From Oscillospiraceae bacterium (lineage in GTDB: Bacteria; Bacillota_A; Clostridia; Saccharofermentanales; Saccharofermentanaceae), in NCBI GenBank assembly GCA_902803365.1, contig CADCPU010000142.1, forward strand, positions 1 through 13,822: DNA of 13,822 bases. Direction: 5' to 3'. Below the pieces are notes generated by a model, which saw only the letters and a list, made by a program, of their open reading frames with translations, did no database searches and had not been told where the DNA came from. Numbering within the stretch: position 1 is the first letter of the stretch; each line of letters begins with the position of its first letter. Shown in pieces: positions 7,671-13,822 of the stretch. The translations under genes were made by a program, and so were the position numbers.

Positions 7671-7691
7671 AGTTATTCAACTTAAGTCAGA

Positions 7692-8540
7692 TCAACCGAA
7701 AAGATCCTGCAGATCGATCACGAGATCCAAGAATGCATCATAGACACCTTCGATCCTGTCAGGGAACGTAAATACGAGAACGATTCCGATAACAAGTGAG
7801 ATGATCAGAGCGATGATGTAAACAACGAGAACTGCTCTGAAGAAATTCTTGCGGTTCTTGTTCTTGCCTGCGATCGCAAGGATAAGTGTCATGATAAATC
7901 CGATGCACGGAAGAGCACTCAAGATGCCGAACCAGAAGTACTGTGAAGTGGACATCGGCTTGTACTCTGCAGGAATCGCATCGATGACTTCGCGCTCCTT
8001 CGCTCTCTTTTCTGCCTTCTTATTCTCCTTGACTGTCTGTCTTGAAGGTGCAACAGGAGAGGATGCAGGTGCAGCTGTCTCCGGTGCCTTAAAAGCAGGT
8101 GTCTCAACTTTAGTCTCTGTCGAAGCTGCCTCAGTCGCTGTTGCTGCAAATGCAGATGCTGCAACGCTGACTTCAGGAGGTACTTCCTTCTTTACTTCTT
8201 CCATAACTGTCTCTTTCTTCTCTTCAAAGGATTCTGCGATAGCGGAAGGCGCTACTTCGGCCTTGACCTCTTCCTTGACTTCGGTTACAGCTTCAGCAGC
8301 TGCCTCTGCCTTCTCTTCGGCCTTTTCCTCAACCGCTTCAACTTTTTCTTCAACTACTTCTACTTTTTCTTCGATCTTTTCTTCAGCCTTTTCTTCAGTC
8401 TCGGCTACAGCCTCGACTGCTTCGGAAGCTTCTTCCTTGATCTCTTCGGCAACATCATCAGCCGGGATCAGTTTCTTTCCGCAGTTGGAACAGAACAGAG
8501 CATCGTTGGCATTAATAGTATTACATTCCTTACAGATCAT
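7692..8540 (-). CDS. Zinc-ribbon membrane protein with long Glu/Lys/Ala stalk
   Basis: A 282-residue protein. A zinc ribbon sits at the extreme N-terminus (Cys3, Cys6, Cys17, Cys20, in CKEC and CSNCGKK). Then comes a stretch of about 100 residues made almost entirely of Glu, Lys, Ala and Val in repeats such as EEKVEAVEEKAEEKAEA, likely a charged amphipathic helix or coiled coil. A Ser/Thr/Pro/Ala linker follows, then two transmembrane helices (about 201-225 and 233-257) joined by a basic KNKNRKN loop, and a short acidic tail. No catalytic motif is visible. Zinc-ribbon proteins with C-terminal membrane spans are common and uncharacterised in Firmicutes. The ATG at 8540 follows GGAGGG closely. 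It lies 51 bases downstream of the other membrane protein gene and probably shares its transcript. Function unknown; membrane location is well supported. Confidence 0.8.
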   Translation of the reverse strand: MICKECNTINANDALFCSNCGKKLIPADDVAEEIKEEASEAVEAVAETEEKAEEKIEEKVEVVEEKVEAVEEKAEEKAEAAAEAVTEVKEEVKAEVAPSAIAESFEEKKETVMEEVKKEVPPEVSVAASAFAATATEAASTETKVETPAFKAPETAAPASSPVAPSRQTVKENKKAEKRAKEREVIDAIPAEYKPMSTSQYFWFGILSALPCIGFIMTLILAIAGKNKNRKNFFRAVLVVYIIALIISLVIGIVLVFTFPDRIEGVYDAFLDLVIDLQDLFG

Positions 8541-8575
8541 AAGTCCCTCCCCAAAATCATATAATAAAGTACCTA

Positions 8576-8590
8576 GATTATATCATAATC
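8576..8590. promoter_or_regulatory. Perfect dyad in the gap between the two membrane protein genes
   Basis: GATTAT-ATC-ATAATC, six-base arms and a three-base centre. On the minus strand it contains TATAAT, so it could be an internal -10 box with an overlapping operator, but no good -35 is visible at 16-18 bases. Purpose uncertain. Confidence 0.25.
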
Positions 8591-8591
8591 A

Positions 8592-9110
8592 TTAAAAACC
8601 GGAGCCGCATGATTCGGCAATAGCGTGCGCCAGTGCAGCGATCAGGATGATCAGCACGATAACGGCGATCACAGCGACAACCGCCATGACTATATAGACG
8701 ATCATCAATACTTTGGCGAATGTATCTCTTTTATTCTTTACGCGGGCGATTATCATGAGTACCCATGCAGCGATATAAGATCCGCCCATAAGACCTTCCA
8801 ACGCAATCATAAAACCGGATGCTGCCGAAGAGAGATCTTTCATGTCGCTAAGGTGTGCAGTATTGATAATAGTGCTCAAAAAGGAACCGCCGATACCGCC
8901 TATCAAGTGCGGAATAATATAGCAGATCAAAGAGATTATGCATAGCTTCCTGACATTAGGATAAGTCTCCTGAGGCTGTTCCACAGAAGGCTGCTCCGGA
9001 GTTGCCTGCACGGGATTCCTGTCGATAATGGAAGGATCGACTTCAGGCGTAATAATACCGCTGGCCTTCAGTTCCTCTTCCAGTTCTCTTTCGAATTCTT
9101 CATCGCTCAT
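8592..9110 (-). CDS. Small three-helix membrane protein of unknown function
   Basis: A 172-residue protein. It has an acidic N-terminus (MSDEEFERELEEELKASG), then a Pro/Glu-rich segment up to residue 50. Three hydrophobic spans follow (about 56-83, 97-122 and 131-160), with a basic ARVKNKRD loop before the last. No catalytic or binding motif is recognised, and no signal peptide. The last span and its basic loop resemble those of the zinc-ribbon neighbour (IA...K.KR..F...L..VYI...), suggesting a shared membrane module. The ATG at 9110 has GGGGG eight bases upstream. First gene of a probable two-gene operon. I do not recognise a named family. Confidence 0.75.
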   Translation of the reverse strand: MSDEEFERELEEELKASGIITPEVDPSIIDRNPVQATPEQPSVEQPQETYPNVRKLCIISLICYIIPHLIGGIGGSFLSTIINTAHLSDMKDLSSAASGFMIALEGLMGGSYIAAWVLMIIARVKNKRDTFAKVLMIVYIVMAVVAVIAVIVLIILIAALAHAIAESCGSGF

Positions 9111-9141
9111 TTATGTATCCCCCAAGATAACGATTATATCC

Positions 9142-9169
9142 ATTATAACCAATACGGGTGAAAACACAA
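9142..9169 (-). promoter_or_regulatory. Probable promoter of the membrane protein operon
   Basis: Minus strand TTGTGT (9169-9164), 16-base spacer, TATAAT (9147-9142). A second TATAAT follows nine bases later without a matching -35. The -35 box is weak, so the call rests mainly on the -10 and on position. Confidence 0.4.
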
Positions 9170-9178
9170 ATGCGAAGA

Positions 9179-10150
9179 TCAGTAACCCATGGATTCCAGG
9201 AGCATATCCATTATCTTCGCATTCTTCATCGAAAACTCAGGCGTTACGAGCAGTGTGCCCTTGCCTTCGATACAACGTGCAAAGCGCTCGGCTTCAAGGG
9301 CATAGTTGGATCTTGCGAATACTTTCTTAACTTCGCGATTGCCGTCTGTTATGACTGTATATTCGATATCGCCTTCTTTGTTATATTCGAAATCTGATCT
9401 GATAGAACCCTTTGAGCCATGGATAAAGAGTCTGTCGTATCTGGTAAATGCTTCGGGGCCCAGATTCATGCCAACATTAAAAGAGGCACGCGCACCGTTC
9501 TTGAACTTGAGAAGACATGCGGTAAAGTAATCCACATCCTCATCCGTGAATTCAGCCATCGCCTTAGCGTATTCGATGTCAGAATCGATGAGCGACAGGA
9601 TCATCGTCGTGCAATAGCATCCCAGATCATAGAATGCACCGCCTCCGAATTCCTTATGTATCCTGAAATCTTCGATATAGCCCTGTGTCAGGAATGCAGT
9701 ATCGATATAATCCACTTTGCCGATCACGCCGCTTGCAACCTCTTCCTTGAGAGCTGCGACGATCGGACTGTTAAGATAAGCATAAGCTTCGGCGAGGATC
9801 ACGTTGTTTTCTTTGGCTGTATTAAACATTTCCTCCGCGTCTTTATAGTTAAGTGCAAGAGGCTTTTCGCAAAGGACATGCTTACCGGCCTTCAGTGACT
9901 TTATGACCCATTCCTTGTGGAGATGGTTCGGAAGAGGGATATATACTGCATCAACATCCGGATCCGCAATAAGAGAATCGTAGTCGTAATATGCTTTGGT
10001 AAAACCAAATGTTTCCTTGAACTCATCGGTCTTCTCCTTCGAGCGGCCGGCTATCGCGTACAGATCGCAGCCTTCTGCATTCTTAAGACCCGGGATCGTA
10101 CATCCCTTGGCAATTCCGGCAGTACCCATGATTCCCCAATTAACAGACAT
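9179..10150 (-). CDS. Gfo/Idh/MocA-family NAD(P)-dependent oxidoreductase
   Basis: A 323-residue cytoplasmic enzyme. The N-terminal Rossmann fold opens NWGIMGTAGIAKG with the nucleotide-binding glycines (6, 9, 12). Family markers follow: 'AVYIPLPNHLH' (about 69-78), the EKP motif with catalytic-type Lys96, and GGGAFYDLGCY, giving Asp175 and a Tyr (179) where inositol dehydrogenases have His. The last pattern is typical of the branch with dihydrodiol and sugar (xylose, glucose-fructose) dehydrogenases. The substrate is probably a sugar or polyol derivative, but this cannot be decided from sequence. Length is normal for the compact members. The ATG at 10150 has AGGAGG eight bases upstream. It lies 112 bases downstream of the GNAT gene on the same strand, and an inverted repeat in that gap may control it. 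Confidence 0.88.
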   Translation of the reverse strand: MSVNWGIMGTAGIAKGCTIPGLKNAEGCDLYAIAGRSKEKTDEFKETFGFTKAYYDYDSLIADPDVDAVYIPLPNHLHKEWVIKSLKAGKHVLCEKPLALNYKDAEEMFNTAKENNVILAEAYAYLNSPIVAALKEEVASGVIGKVDYIDTAFLTQGYIEDFRIHKEFGGGAFYDLGCYCTTMILSLIDSDIEYAKAMAEFTDEDVDYFTACLLKFKNGARASFNVGMNLGPEAFTRYDRLFIHGSKGSIRSDFEYNKEGDIEYTVITDGNREVKKVFARSNYALEAERFARCIEGKGTLLVTPEFSMKNAKIMDMLLESMGY

Positions 10151-10167
10151 ATCTCATTCCTCCTTAA

Positions 10168-10222
10168 AAGACCGTTTGAATACTTTTAGGGTAACACAAA
10201 AAAGCACGATCAAAACGGTCTT
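10168..10222. repeat. Inverted repeat before the oxidoreductase gene
   Basis: AAGACCGTTT (10168-10177) and AAACGGTCTT (10213-10222) are exact complements, ten bases each and 35 apart; allowing one bulge they extend a little further. The inner end is five bases from the AGGAGG of the oxidoreductase gene. It could be a pair of operator half-sites or, if transcribed, a stem near the ribosome site. No T-run terminator geometry is present. Confidence 0.5.
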
Positions 10223-10262
10223 CAGAAAGGTTATAACAAGTATCTGACAAACTTAACTCAAA

Positions 10263-10661
10263 TCACATATGTTCGATAAACATCGGGGTCTTATTTTCTC
10301 CTCTTGCAAAGCCACATGTCTCATAAAAAGGAACCTTGTCGCTGTATGCGATGAGCACGATCCTAATGAAGTCGCGGTAGTGCTCCGATACGTTATTAAG
10401 GAGCCTGCTGCCGATCTGCATATGCTGGTACTCAGGATCAACGAGAACGTACTGGATATATGCATTCATTACGCCGTCATCCATCACGCTGACAAGTCCG
10501 ACGAGCCTGTCGCCATCCCACGCGGAGAAGACGCTCTCATAATGCTGCATCGCGATCCTGAGCCTGTCAGGATACTTGCCTGATTCCCAGCCGACTGACA
10601 GGAAGAGCTGCGCGAGATCCGCCTCACTGAATTCATGTGTGTCTCTGATTTCGATATTCAT
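10263..10661 (-). CDS. GNAT-family N-acetyltransferase
   Basis: A 132-residue protein of the Gcn5-related acetyltransferase fold, which moves acetyl from acetyl-CoA to an amine. Evidence: the beta strand 'VFSAWDGDRLVGLVSV', then 'AYIQYVLVDPEYQHMQIGSR', which contains motif A (Q-x-x-x-I-G-S in place of R/Q-x-x-G-x-G/A), and the late 'VPFYETCGF' segment that closes the acetyl-CoA site. Length is at the short end of the family. The ATG at 10661 is chosen because GGAGG lies eight bases upstream; the TTG five codons earlier overlaps that site. Substrate unknown. It is divergent from a LysR-type regulator with touching promoters, so it is the prime candidate target of that regulator. Confidence 0.85.
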   Translation of the reverse strand: MNIEIRDTHEFSEADLAQLFLSVGWESGKYPDRLRIAMQHYESVFSAWDGDRLVGLVSVMDDGVMNAYIQYVLVDPEYQHMQIGSRLLNNVSEHYRDFIRIVLIAYSDKVPFYETCGFARGENKTPMFIEHM

Positions 10662-10692
10662 TTTTCTATCCTCCAAACTTGTTGATGAGTCG

Positions 10693-10721
10693 ATTATATT
10701 TTCAATAACGCCATTTGTAAA
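10693..10721 (-). promoter_or_regulatory. Promoter of the GNAT gene
   Basis: Minus strand TTTACA (10721-10716), 17-base spacer, TATAAT (10698-10693). Its -35 box shares five bases with the -35 of the divergent LysR promoter. Confidence 0.75.
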
Positions 10722-10746
10722 ACAGATTATTTAGATTATAATAATC
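10715..10746 (+). promoter_or_regulatory. LysR gene promoter with overlapping LysR-type operator
   Basis: TTGTAA (10715-10720), 16-base spacer, TATAAT (10737-10742). Over it lies ATTAT-N7-ATAAT (10726-10742), which fits the T-N11-A palindrome that LysR-type regulators bind, and a wider GATTAT/ATAATC dyad (10725-10746). The site covers the -10 region of the regulator's own gene, consistent with autorepression. Confidence 0.6.
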
Positions 10747-10774
10747 GAAAAAGCCGATAGCAGGAGATAAAGAC

Positions 10775-11590
10775 ATGGACCTTGAATCGATAAAGACTTT
10801 TCTTATTCTTTCAAAGACTCTGAACTACACAAGAACGGCAGATATCCTGTTCGTATCCCAATCGACAGTAAGTTCCAGGATCAGCGAACTCGAAAAAGAA
10901 CTGGACCTGAAACTCTTTGAACGCAACAACAGGAATGTCGAACTCACTGACAAGGGACGTATCTTCTCCGAATATGCACAGAAGATGACGGATCTGACTT
11001 CCGCTTCGCTGCAGCATCTGTCGTCTATGGCAGAATACGACAGTGACCTAAGGATCGGCTGCACCAATACGATATATGAATGTCATCTCGGTAAGGAACT
11101 CAAGGAACAGATGCGCAAGGATCCAAGGCAGGCGCTGACTGTCTCGATCGGACTGTCCGCGGATCTTAACGAGAAGCTCATTGAGGGACTATTCGATGTT
11201 ATCTACACCTTTATCCCGATACACAAAGCCAAGTTTCTGTGCGAAGTCTATAAGCAGGATGACATGGTCCTGGTAACCGACTACAACAACAGGAAATATA
11301 CGCGAGGGATAACGCGCGAACAGCTCACGGGTGAAGACTATATCATGTGTGATTTTGCACTCAGAGAAGCAGGCGAATTCATAAGGAACATCTTCCCTCC
11401 TTATCACAGATTCCCGCTCGAGATCGACGATTGTCTCAAGGTGATACCGTTCCTCGAAGGCAGTACGCTGATGACGTTTCTTCCAATGGAATTGGCCAAG
11501 CCTCATATCGCAGAAAAGCGCTTGAGAAAGATCAAGCTCCTTGACCTTGAACTTCCAAGGATCAACAGTTACCGGATCACGAGAAAATAA
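10775..11590 (+). CDS. LysR-family transcriptional regulator
   Basis: A 271-residue regulator. Residues 1-60 are the LysR winged helix: 'MDLESIKTFLILSKTLNYTR' followed by TADILFVSQSTVSSRISELE, the recognition region, and 'LFERNNRNVELTDKG'. A linker helix leads to an effector-binding domain (about 90-265) with the usual periplasmic-binding-like strand pattern ('LRIGCTNTIYE', 'LFDVIYTFIPI', 'DDMVLVTDY'). At 271 residues it is 20-30 shorter than most of the family, the shortfall being at the C-terminus. The ATG has AGGAG eight bases upstream. It is divergent from the GNAT gene, and the shared promoter region holds a LysR-type dyad. The likely targets are itself and the GNAT-oxidoreductase genes. 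The inducer is unknown. Confidence 0.9.
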   Translation: MDLESIKTFLILSKTLNYTRTADILFVSQSTVSSRISELEKELDLKLFERNNRNVELTDKGRIFSEYAQKMTDLTSASLQHLSSMAEYDSDLRIGCTNTIYECHLGKELKEQMRKDPRQALTVSIGLSADLNEKLIEGLFDVIYTFIPIHKAKFLCEVYKQDDMVLVTDYNNRKYTRGITREQLTGEDYIMCDFALREAGEFIRNIFPPYHRFPLEIDDCLKVIPFLEGSTLMTFLPMELAKPHIAEKRLRKIKLLDLELPRINSYRITRK

Positions 11591-11615
11591 TCGCAAATAA
11601 ATTTGAACCTCCCTA

Positions 11616-11663
11616 TTGACTTTGTGGTCTATTCGCGATAGACTTGGACTATCCAGGATAGAC
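11616..11663 (+). promoter_or_regulatory. Promoter and two tandem operator palindromes of the BlaI/M56 operon
   Basis: TTGACT (11616-11621), 17-base spacer, TAGACT (11639-11644). Two 17-base palindromes share half-sites: GTCTATTCGCGATAGAC (11627-11643), over the -10, and GACTATCCAGGATAGAC (11647-11663), just past the transcription start. They begin exactly 20 bases apart, about two helix turns, so dimers would sit on the same face. The half-site (CTAT...ATAG) differs from the TACA...TGTA of classical BlaI/MecI operators. Confidence 0.75.
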
Positions 11664-11697
11664 CAATTGGTGAAATGAGATGAAAGGAGAAAACGAA

Positions 11698-12051
11698 ATG
11701 GAACTTGGAGAGGTTCAGGAAAGATTCGCGAGGATCATCTGGGAGAAGGCTCCGATCTCATCGGGCGAACTCGTAAAGATCTGTGACGATTCTTTCGGAT
11801 GGAAGAAATCGACCACCTACACCGTTCTGAAAAAACTTTGTGAAAAGGGACTTTTCGAGAACGAAAACGGAACGGTAAAAGTCCTGATGACTATGGAAGA
11901 GTATCAGGCAAAGAAAAGCGAGGAAGTGATCGATGAATATTTTGAAGGATCACTCCCTGCATTTATCGCAGCTTTTACAAACGGAAAGAAAGTTTCTGAG
12001 GATGAATTGGAAGAGCTTCAGAAGCTTATAGATGAGATGAGGAGGAACTGA
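11698..12051 (+). CDS. BlaI/MecI-family repressor
   Basis: A 117-residue winged-helix repressor. The pattern LGEVQERFARIIWEKAPISS ... 'WKKSTTYTVLKKLCEKGLFE' ... 'EDELEELQKLIDEM' is typical of BlaI/MecI, which bind as dimers and are inactivated when a BlaR1/MecR1-type protease is triggered. The start is ATG at 11698, with AAAGGAG eight bases upstream; an in-frame ATG at 11680 lies before that site and is rejected. Staphylococcal BlaI/MecI is cut at an Asn-Phe bond; by-eye alignment puts Ala92-Phe93 here, so the cleavage site may differ. It is followed one base after its stop codon by the M56 gene, whose ribosome site lies inside its last codons. Regulated genes are unknown; nothing in the window looks like a beta-lactamase. 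Confidence 0.9.
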   Translation: MELGEVQERFARIIWEKAPISSGELVKICDDSFGWKKSTTYTVLKKLCEKGLFENENGTVKVLMTMEEYQAKKSEEVIDEYFEGSLPAFIAAFTNGKKVSEDELEELQKLIDEMRRN

Positions 12052-12052
12052 T

Positions 12053-13822
12053 ATGAAGACCGCTATCGAGACATTCGTCAATATCAGTTTGACAGCAGGT
12101 TTGTTTACCGTTGCGATCCTGGCGATAAGACTCTTGTTCAAGAAGGCACCGAAGAGTCTTATTATGATCATGTGGGCACTTGTGGCCATACGTCTCCTCT
12201 GCCCTTTCACGATCAACACTGACTTCGGTGTTATGCCCGAGAAGGTCATCGAGCACAAGGTCGTACAGCCGGAAAAGTCAGAGAGCAAGCCTGAAGTCGT
12301 GTACCTGGTGATGGGTAAGGAAGCCGCAGCAAACAAAGCGGTCAAGACTTCTGACATCGATCCTTATAAGATCGCTGGCGCAGTCTGGGCAATCGGCGCA
12401 GTAGCCATGATCACGGCAGGCGCTGTAAGCTACATCAGACTTCAGAGAAGGACAAGAGCAAAGATCAGGATCGACGGCAATGTGTACGTATGCGATGACA
12501 TCGATACGCCGTTTGTGATCGGTATGTTCTCACCTAAGATCATAATCCCTTCAGGCATGGATAAGAATGCTCTGGAGCATGTGCTCAACCACGAGAAGGT
12601 TCACATCAGACACAAGGATAATATCTGGAAGCCGCTCGGCTATATCCTGCTCTCCTTAAACTGGTTCAACCCGCTTATCTGGCTCGCATATATCTTCTTC
12701 TGCAAGGATATGGAATTGTACTGCGATGAAGCAGTCATCAGAAATTATTCCAAGGAAAGATCTGCAGATTATCTTCAGACCCTGCTCAGCTTGAGCACTT
12801 CAAGAAATCCGGTAGCTGCACTGGCATTCGGAGAAGTAGGCGTCGGCTACAGGATCAAGTCGATCATCAGACACAGAAAGCCTACTATCGCAGCAGTTGT
12901 CCTCTGCGTTCTTGTAATGACTGTCACATCCGCATGCTTCTTTACGAACAAGACGTCAGATGAGACGACTGCAGCAACGGAAGCCACAACTGCAGAGTCC
13001 GAAGCAACGGAAGAATCCATTGAGGAGATCATCAACTCAGACAGTGATTTCCTGGGCAACGTAGTAATCTCAGCATACGATGATGATATTGTCTTCAACT
13101 GCCCTTCCGAGATCACGGTAAAGGTCAATAAGGCAACACAAAATGCCGATGATACATACAACGTAAATTTTTTCATCCAAGACAACAGTGCAGAGTCTGC
13201 CATAACATACTCCGGTACAGTCGATGTCGACAAAGATGATATGTCATTCACCTCGACACCTGAATATGAGTTCTACGGCTCAGATTGCAAATTTGTCGGT
13301 GAAGAAAAAGTTGTTCTCACATACAAGTCATCTAAGGTCGATTCCTATGATGCAGCTGTTGTGATCAGGCTCAATGATCCGGAGCCGTACGATCCGACAG
13401 GAGAAAAACTCGACAAATGTATCAAGAATGGTTTGACATGTATTGCTGATCTCCTTGAAAAGGGAAATCCAAGCATCATGTTTTTCAAGTTTGAAGAGCC
13501 TGAACTTCAAAGAGATACCGGCCTTATGATCTACCAATATGTAGCTCTCATCAAAGAAGAAGGAAACGAAGATGTTGTTGCATATGGCGAAGTTCAATTC
13601 GATACCGAAAACGACTGCGTATACTCCACCAGCACAAGCGCATATAAAGCAAGTGAATTCCCTGAACCAACGGATGACGGCAGAAGATACGAACCTTTCA
13701 CCGAAGAGTATCTCGATCCTTCGATCTATGACAGCGCAATGATCTTCACCAACGGAGATCAGGGAAAGGAAGACGAGTTTACGAAAATGGTTAATGATGA
13801 TCAGACATTATACGTTTACCCG
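12053..13822 (+). CDS. M56-family membrane metalloprotease, BlaR1-like sensor (3' end beyond window)
   Basis: Open for 590 codons to the window end without a stop. GGAGG lies seven bases before the ATG. N-terminal membrane spans (about residues 8-28, 35-52 and 106-128) precede the conserved 'DTPFVIGMFSPKIIIPSGM' block and the zinc motif HEKVH (His180, Glu181, His184), then a fourth span (about 195-216) and DMELYCDEAV (219-228) with the third-ligand Glu. A last span (about 278-298) leads to a Thr/Glu-rich linker and an extracytoplasmic beta-rich region of at least 260 residues. BlaR1/MecR1 have a penicillin-binding domain with a Ser-x-x-Lys site there; I see no clear counterpart in the visible part, so the signal may not be a beta-lactam. 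Paired with the BlaI-type repressor just upstream, which it presumably inactivates on signal. Confidence 0.88.
   Translation, partial: MKTAIETFVNISLTAGLFTVAILAIRLLFKKAPKSLIMIMWALVAIRLLCPFTINTDFGVMPEKVIEHKVVQPEKSESKPEVVYLVMGKEAAANKAVKTSDIDPYKIAGAVWAIGAVAMITAGAVSYIRLQRRTRAKIRIDGNVYVCDDIDTPFVIGMFSPKIIIPSGMDKNALEHVLNHEKVHIRHKDNIWKPLGYILLSLNWFNPLIWLAYIFFCKDMELYCDEAVIRNYSKERSADYLQTLLSLSTSRNPVAALAFGEVGVGYRIKSIIRHRKPTIAAVVLCVLVMTVTSACFFTNKTSDETTAATEATTAESEATEESIEEIINSDSDFLGNVVISAYDDDIVFNCPSEITVKVNKATQNADDTYNVNFFIQDNSAESAITYSGTVDVDKDDMSFTSTPEYEFYGSDCKFVGEEKVVLTYKSSKVDSYDAAVVIRLNDPEPYDPTGEKLDKCIKNGLTCIADLLEKGNPSIMFFKFEEPELQRDTGLMIYQYVALIKEEGNEDVVAYGEVQFDTENDCVYSTSTSAYKASEFPEPTDDGRRYEPFTEEYLDPSIYDSAMIFTNGDQGKEDEFTKMVNDDQTLYVYP

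Noticed and set aside
7849..8595. A 248-codon open frame on the plus strand, rich in Ser, Ala and Thr
   Set aside because: It is antisense to the zinc-ribbon protein; the Glu/Lys/Ala codons of that gene read as Ser/Phe/Ala on the other strand. There is no ribosome site or family motif, and the minus-strand gene is clearly real.
12847..13251. A 134-codon minus-strand open frame
   Set aside because: It lies inside the M56 gene, which is open through the entire stretch with clear family motifs; the antisense frame has no recognisable start signal.

Overview
The window looks like a chromosomal stretch from a low-to-mid GC Firmicute, most likely a gut or rumen member of the Clostridia. The grounds are AGGAGG-type ribosome sites before almost every gene, hairpin-plus-T-run terminators, secreted proteins with Pro/Thr linkers joined to DUF4214 modules, a YhbD-like (DUF4004) regulator, and a BlaI/M56 sensor pair. 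Genus cannot be fixed from the sequence. I see no mobile elements, rRNA, tRNA or CRISPR, and no gap between genes longer than 300 bases.

Layout, left to right. (1) 1-113, minus: the first 37 codons of a Fur/PerR-family repressor, behind a consensus promoter whose -10 region overlaps a nearly perfect PerR box. (2) 231-4954, minus: a two-gene operon of large secreted proteins, each with a signal peptide, three short Trp-Asp-marked beta repeats, a beta-rich middle, a Pro/Thr linker and a duplicated DUF4214 region. The C-terminal 250 residues are about 85% identical between the two, while the N-terminal halves have diverged. (3) 5105-6223, minus: a YhbD-like DUF4004 regulator followed 15 bases later by an ArsR-type repressor with an extraordinary lysine-rich tail. 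(4) 6383-7519, minus: a MalY/PatB-type PLP enzyme. (5) 7692-9110, minus: two small membrane proteins, one with a zinc ribbon and a long Glu/Lys/Ala stalk, that share a transmembrane module. (6) 9179-10661, minus: a Gfo/Idh/MocA oxidoreductase downstream of a GNAT acetyltransferase. (7) 10775-11590, plus: a LysR-type regulator divergent from the acetyltransferase, the two promoters sharing overlapping -35 boxes. (8) 11698 to the window end, plus: a BlaI/MecI-type repressor and an M56 (BlaR1-like) membrane metalloprotease that runs off the window, behind two tandem operator-like palindromes.

The region is rich in regulators (PerR, ArsR, DUF4004, LysR, BlaI), and several carry legible self-control sites. 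No single large new system is evident. The least ordinary items are the paired DUF4214 surface proteins, the lysine-tailed ArsR coupled to a YhbD-like protein, and the BlaI/M56 pair whose palindromes differ from the classical operator and whose sensor domain does not look penicillin-binding.
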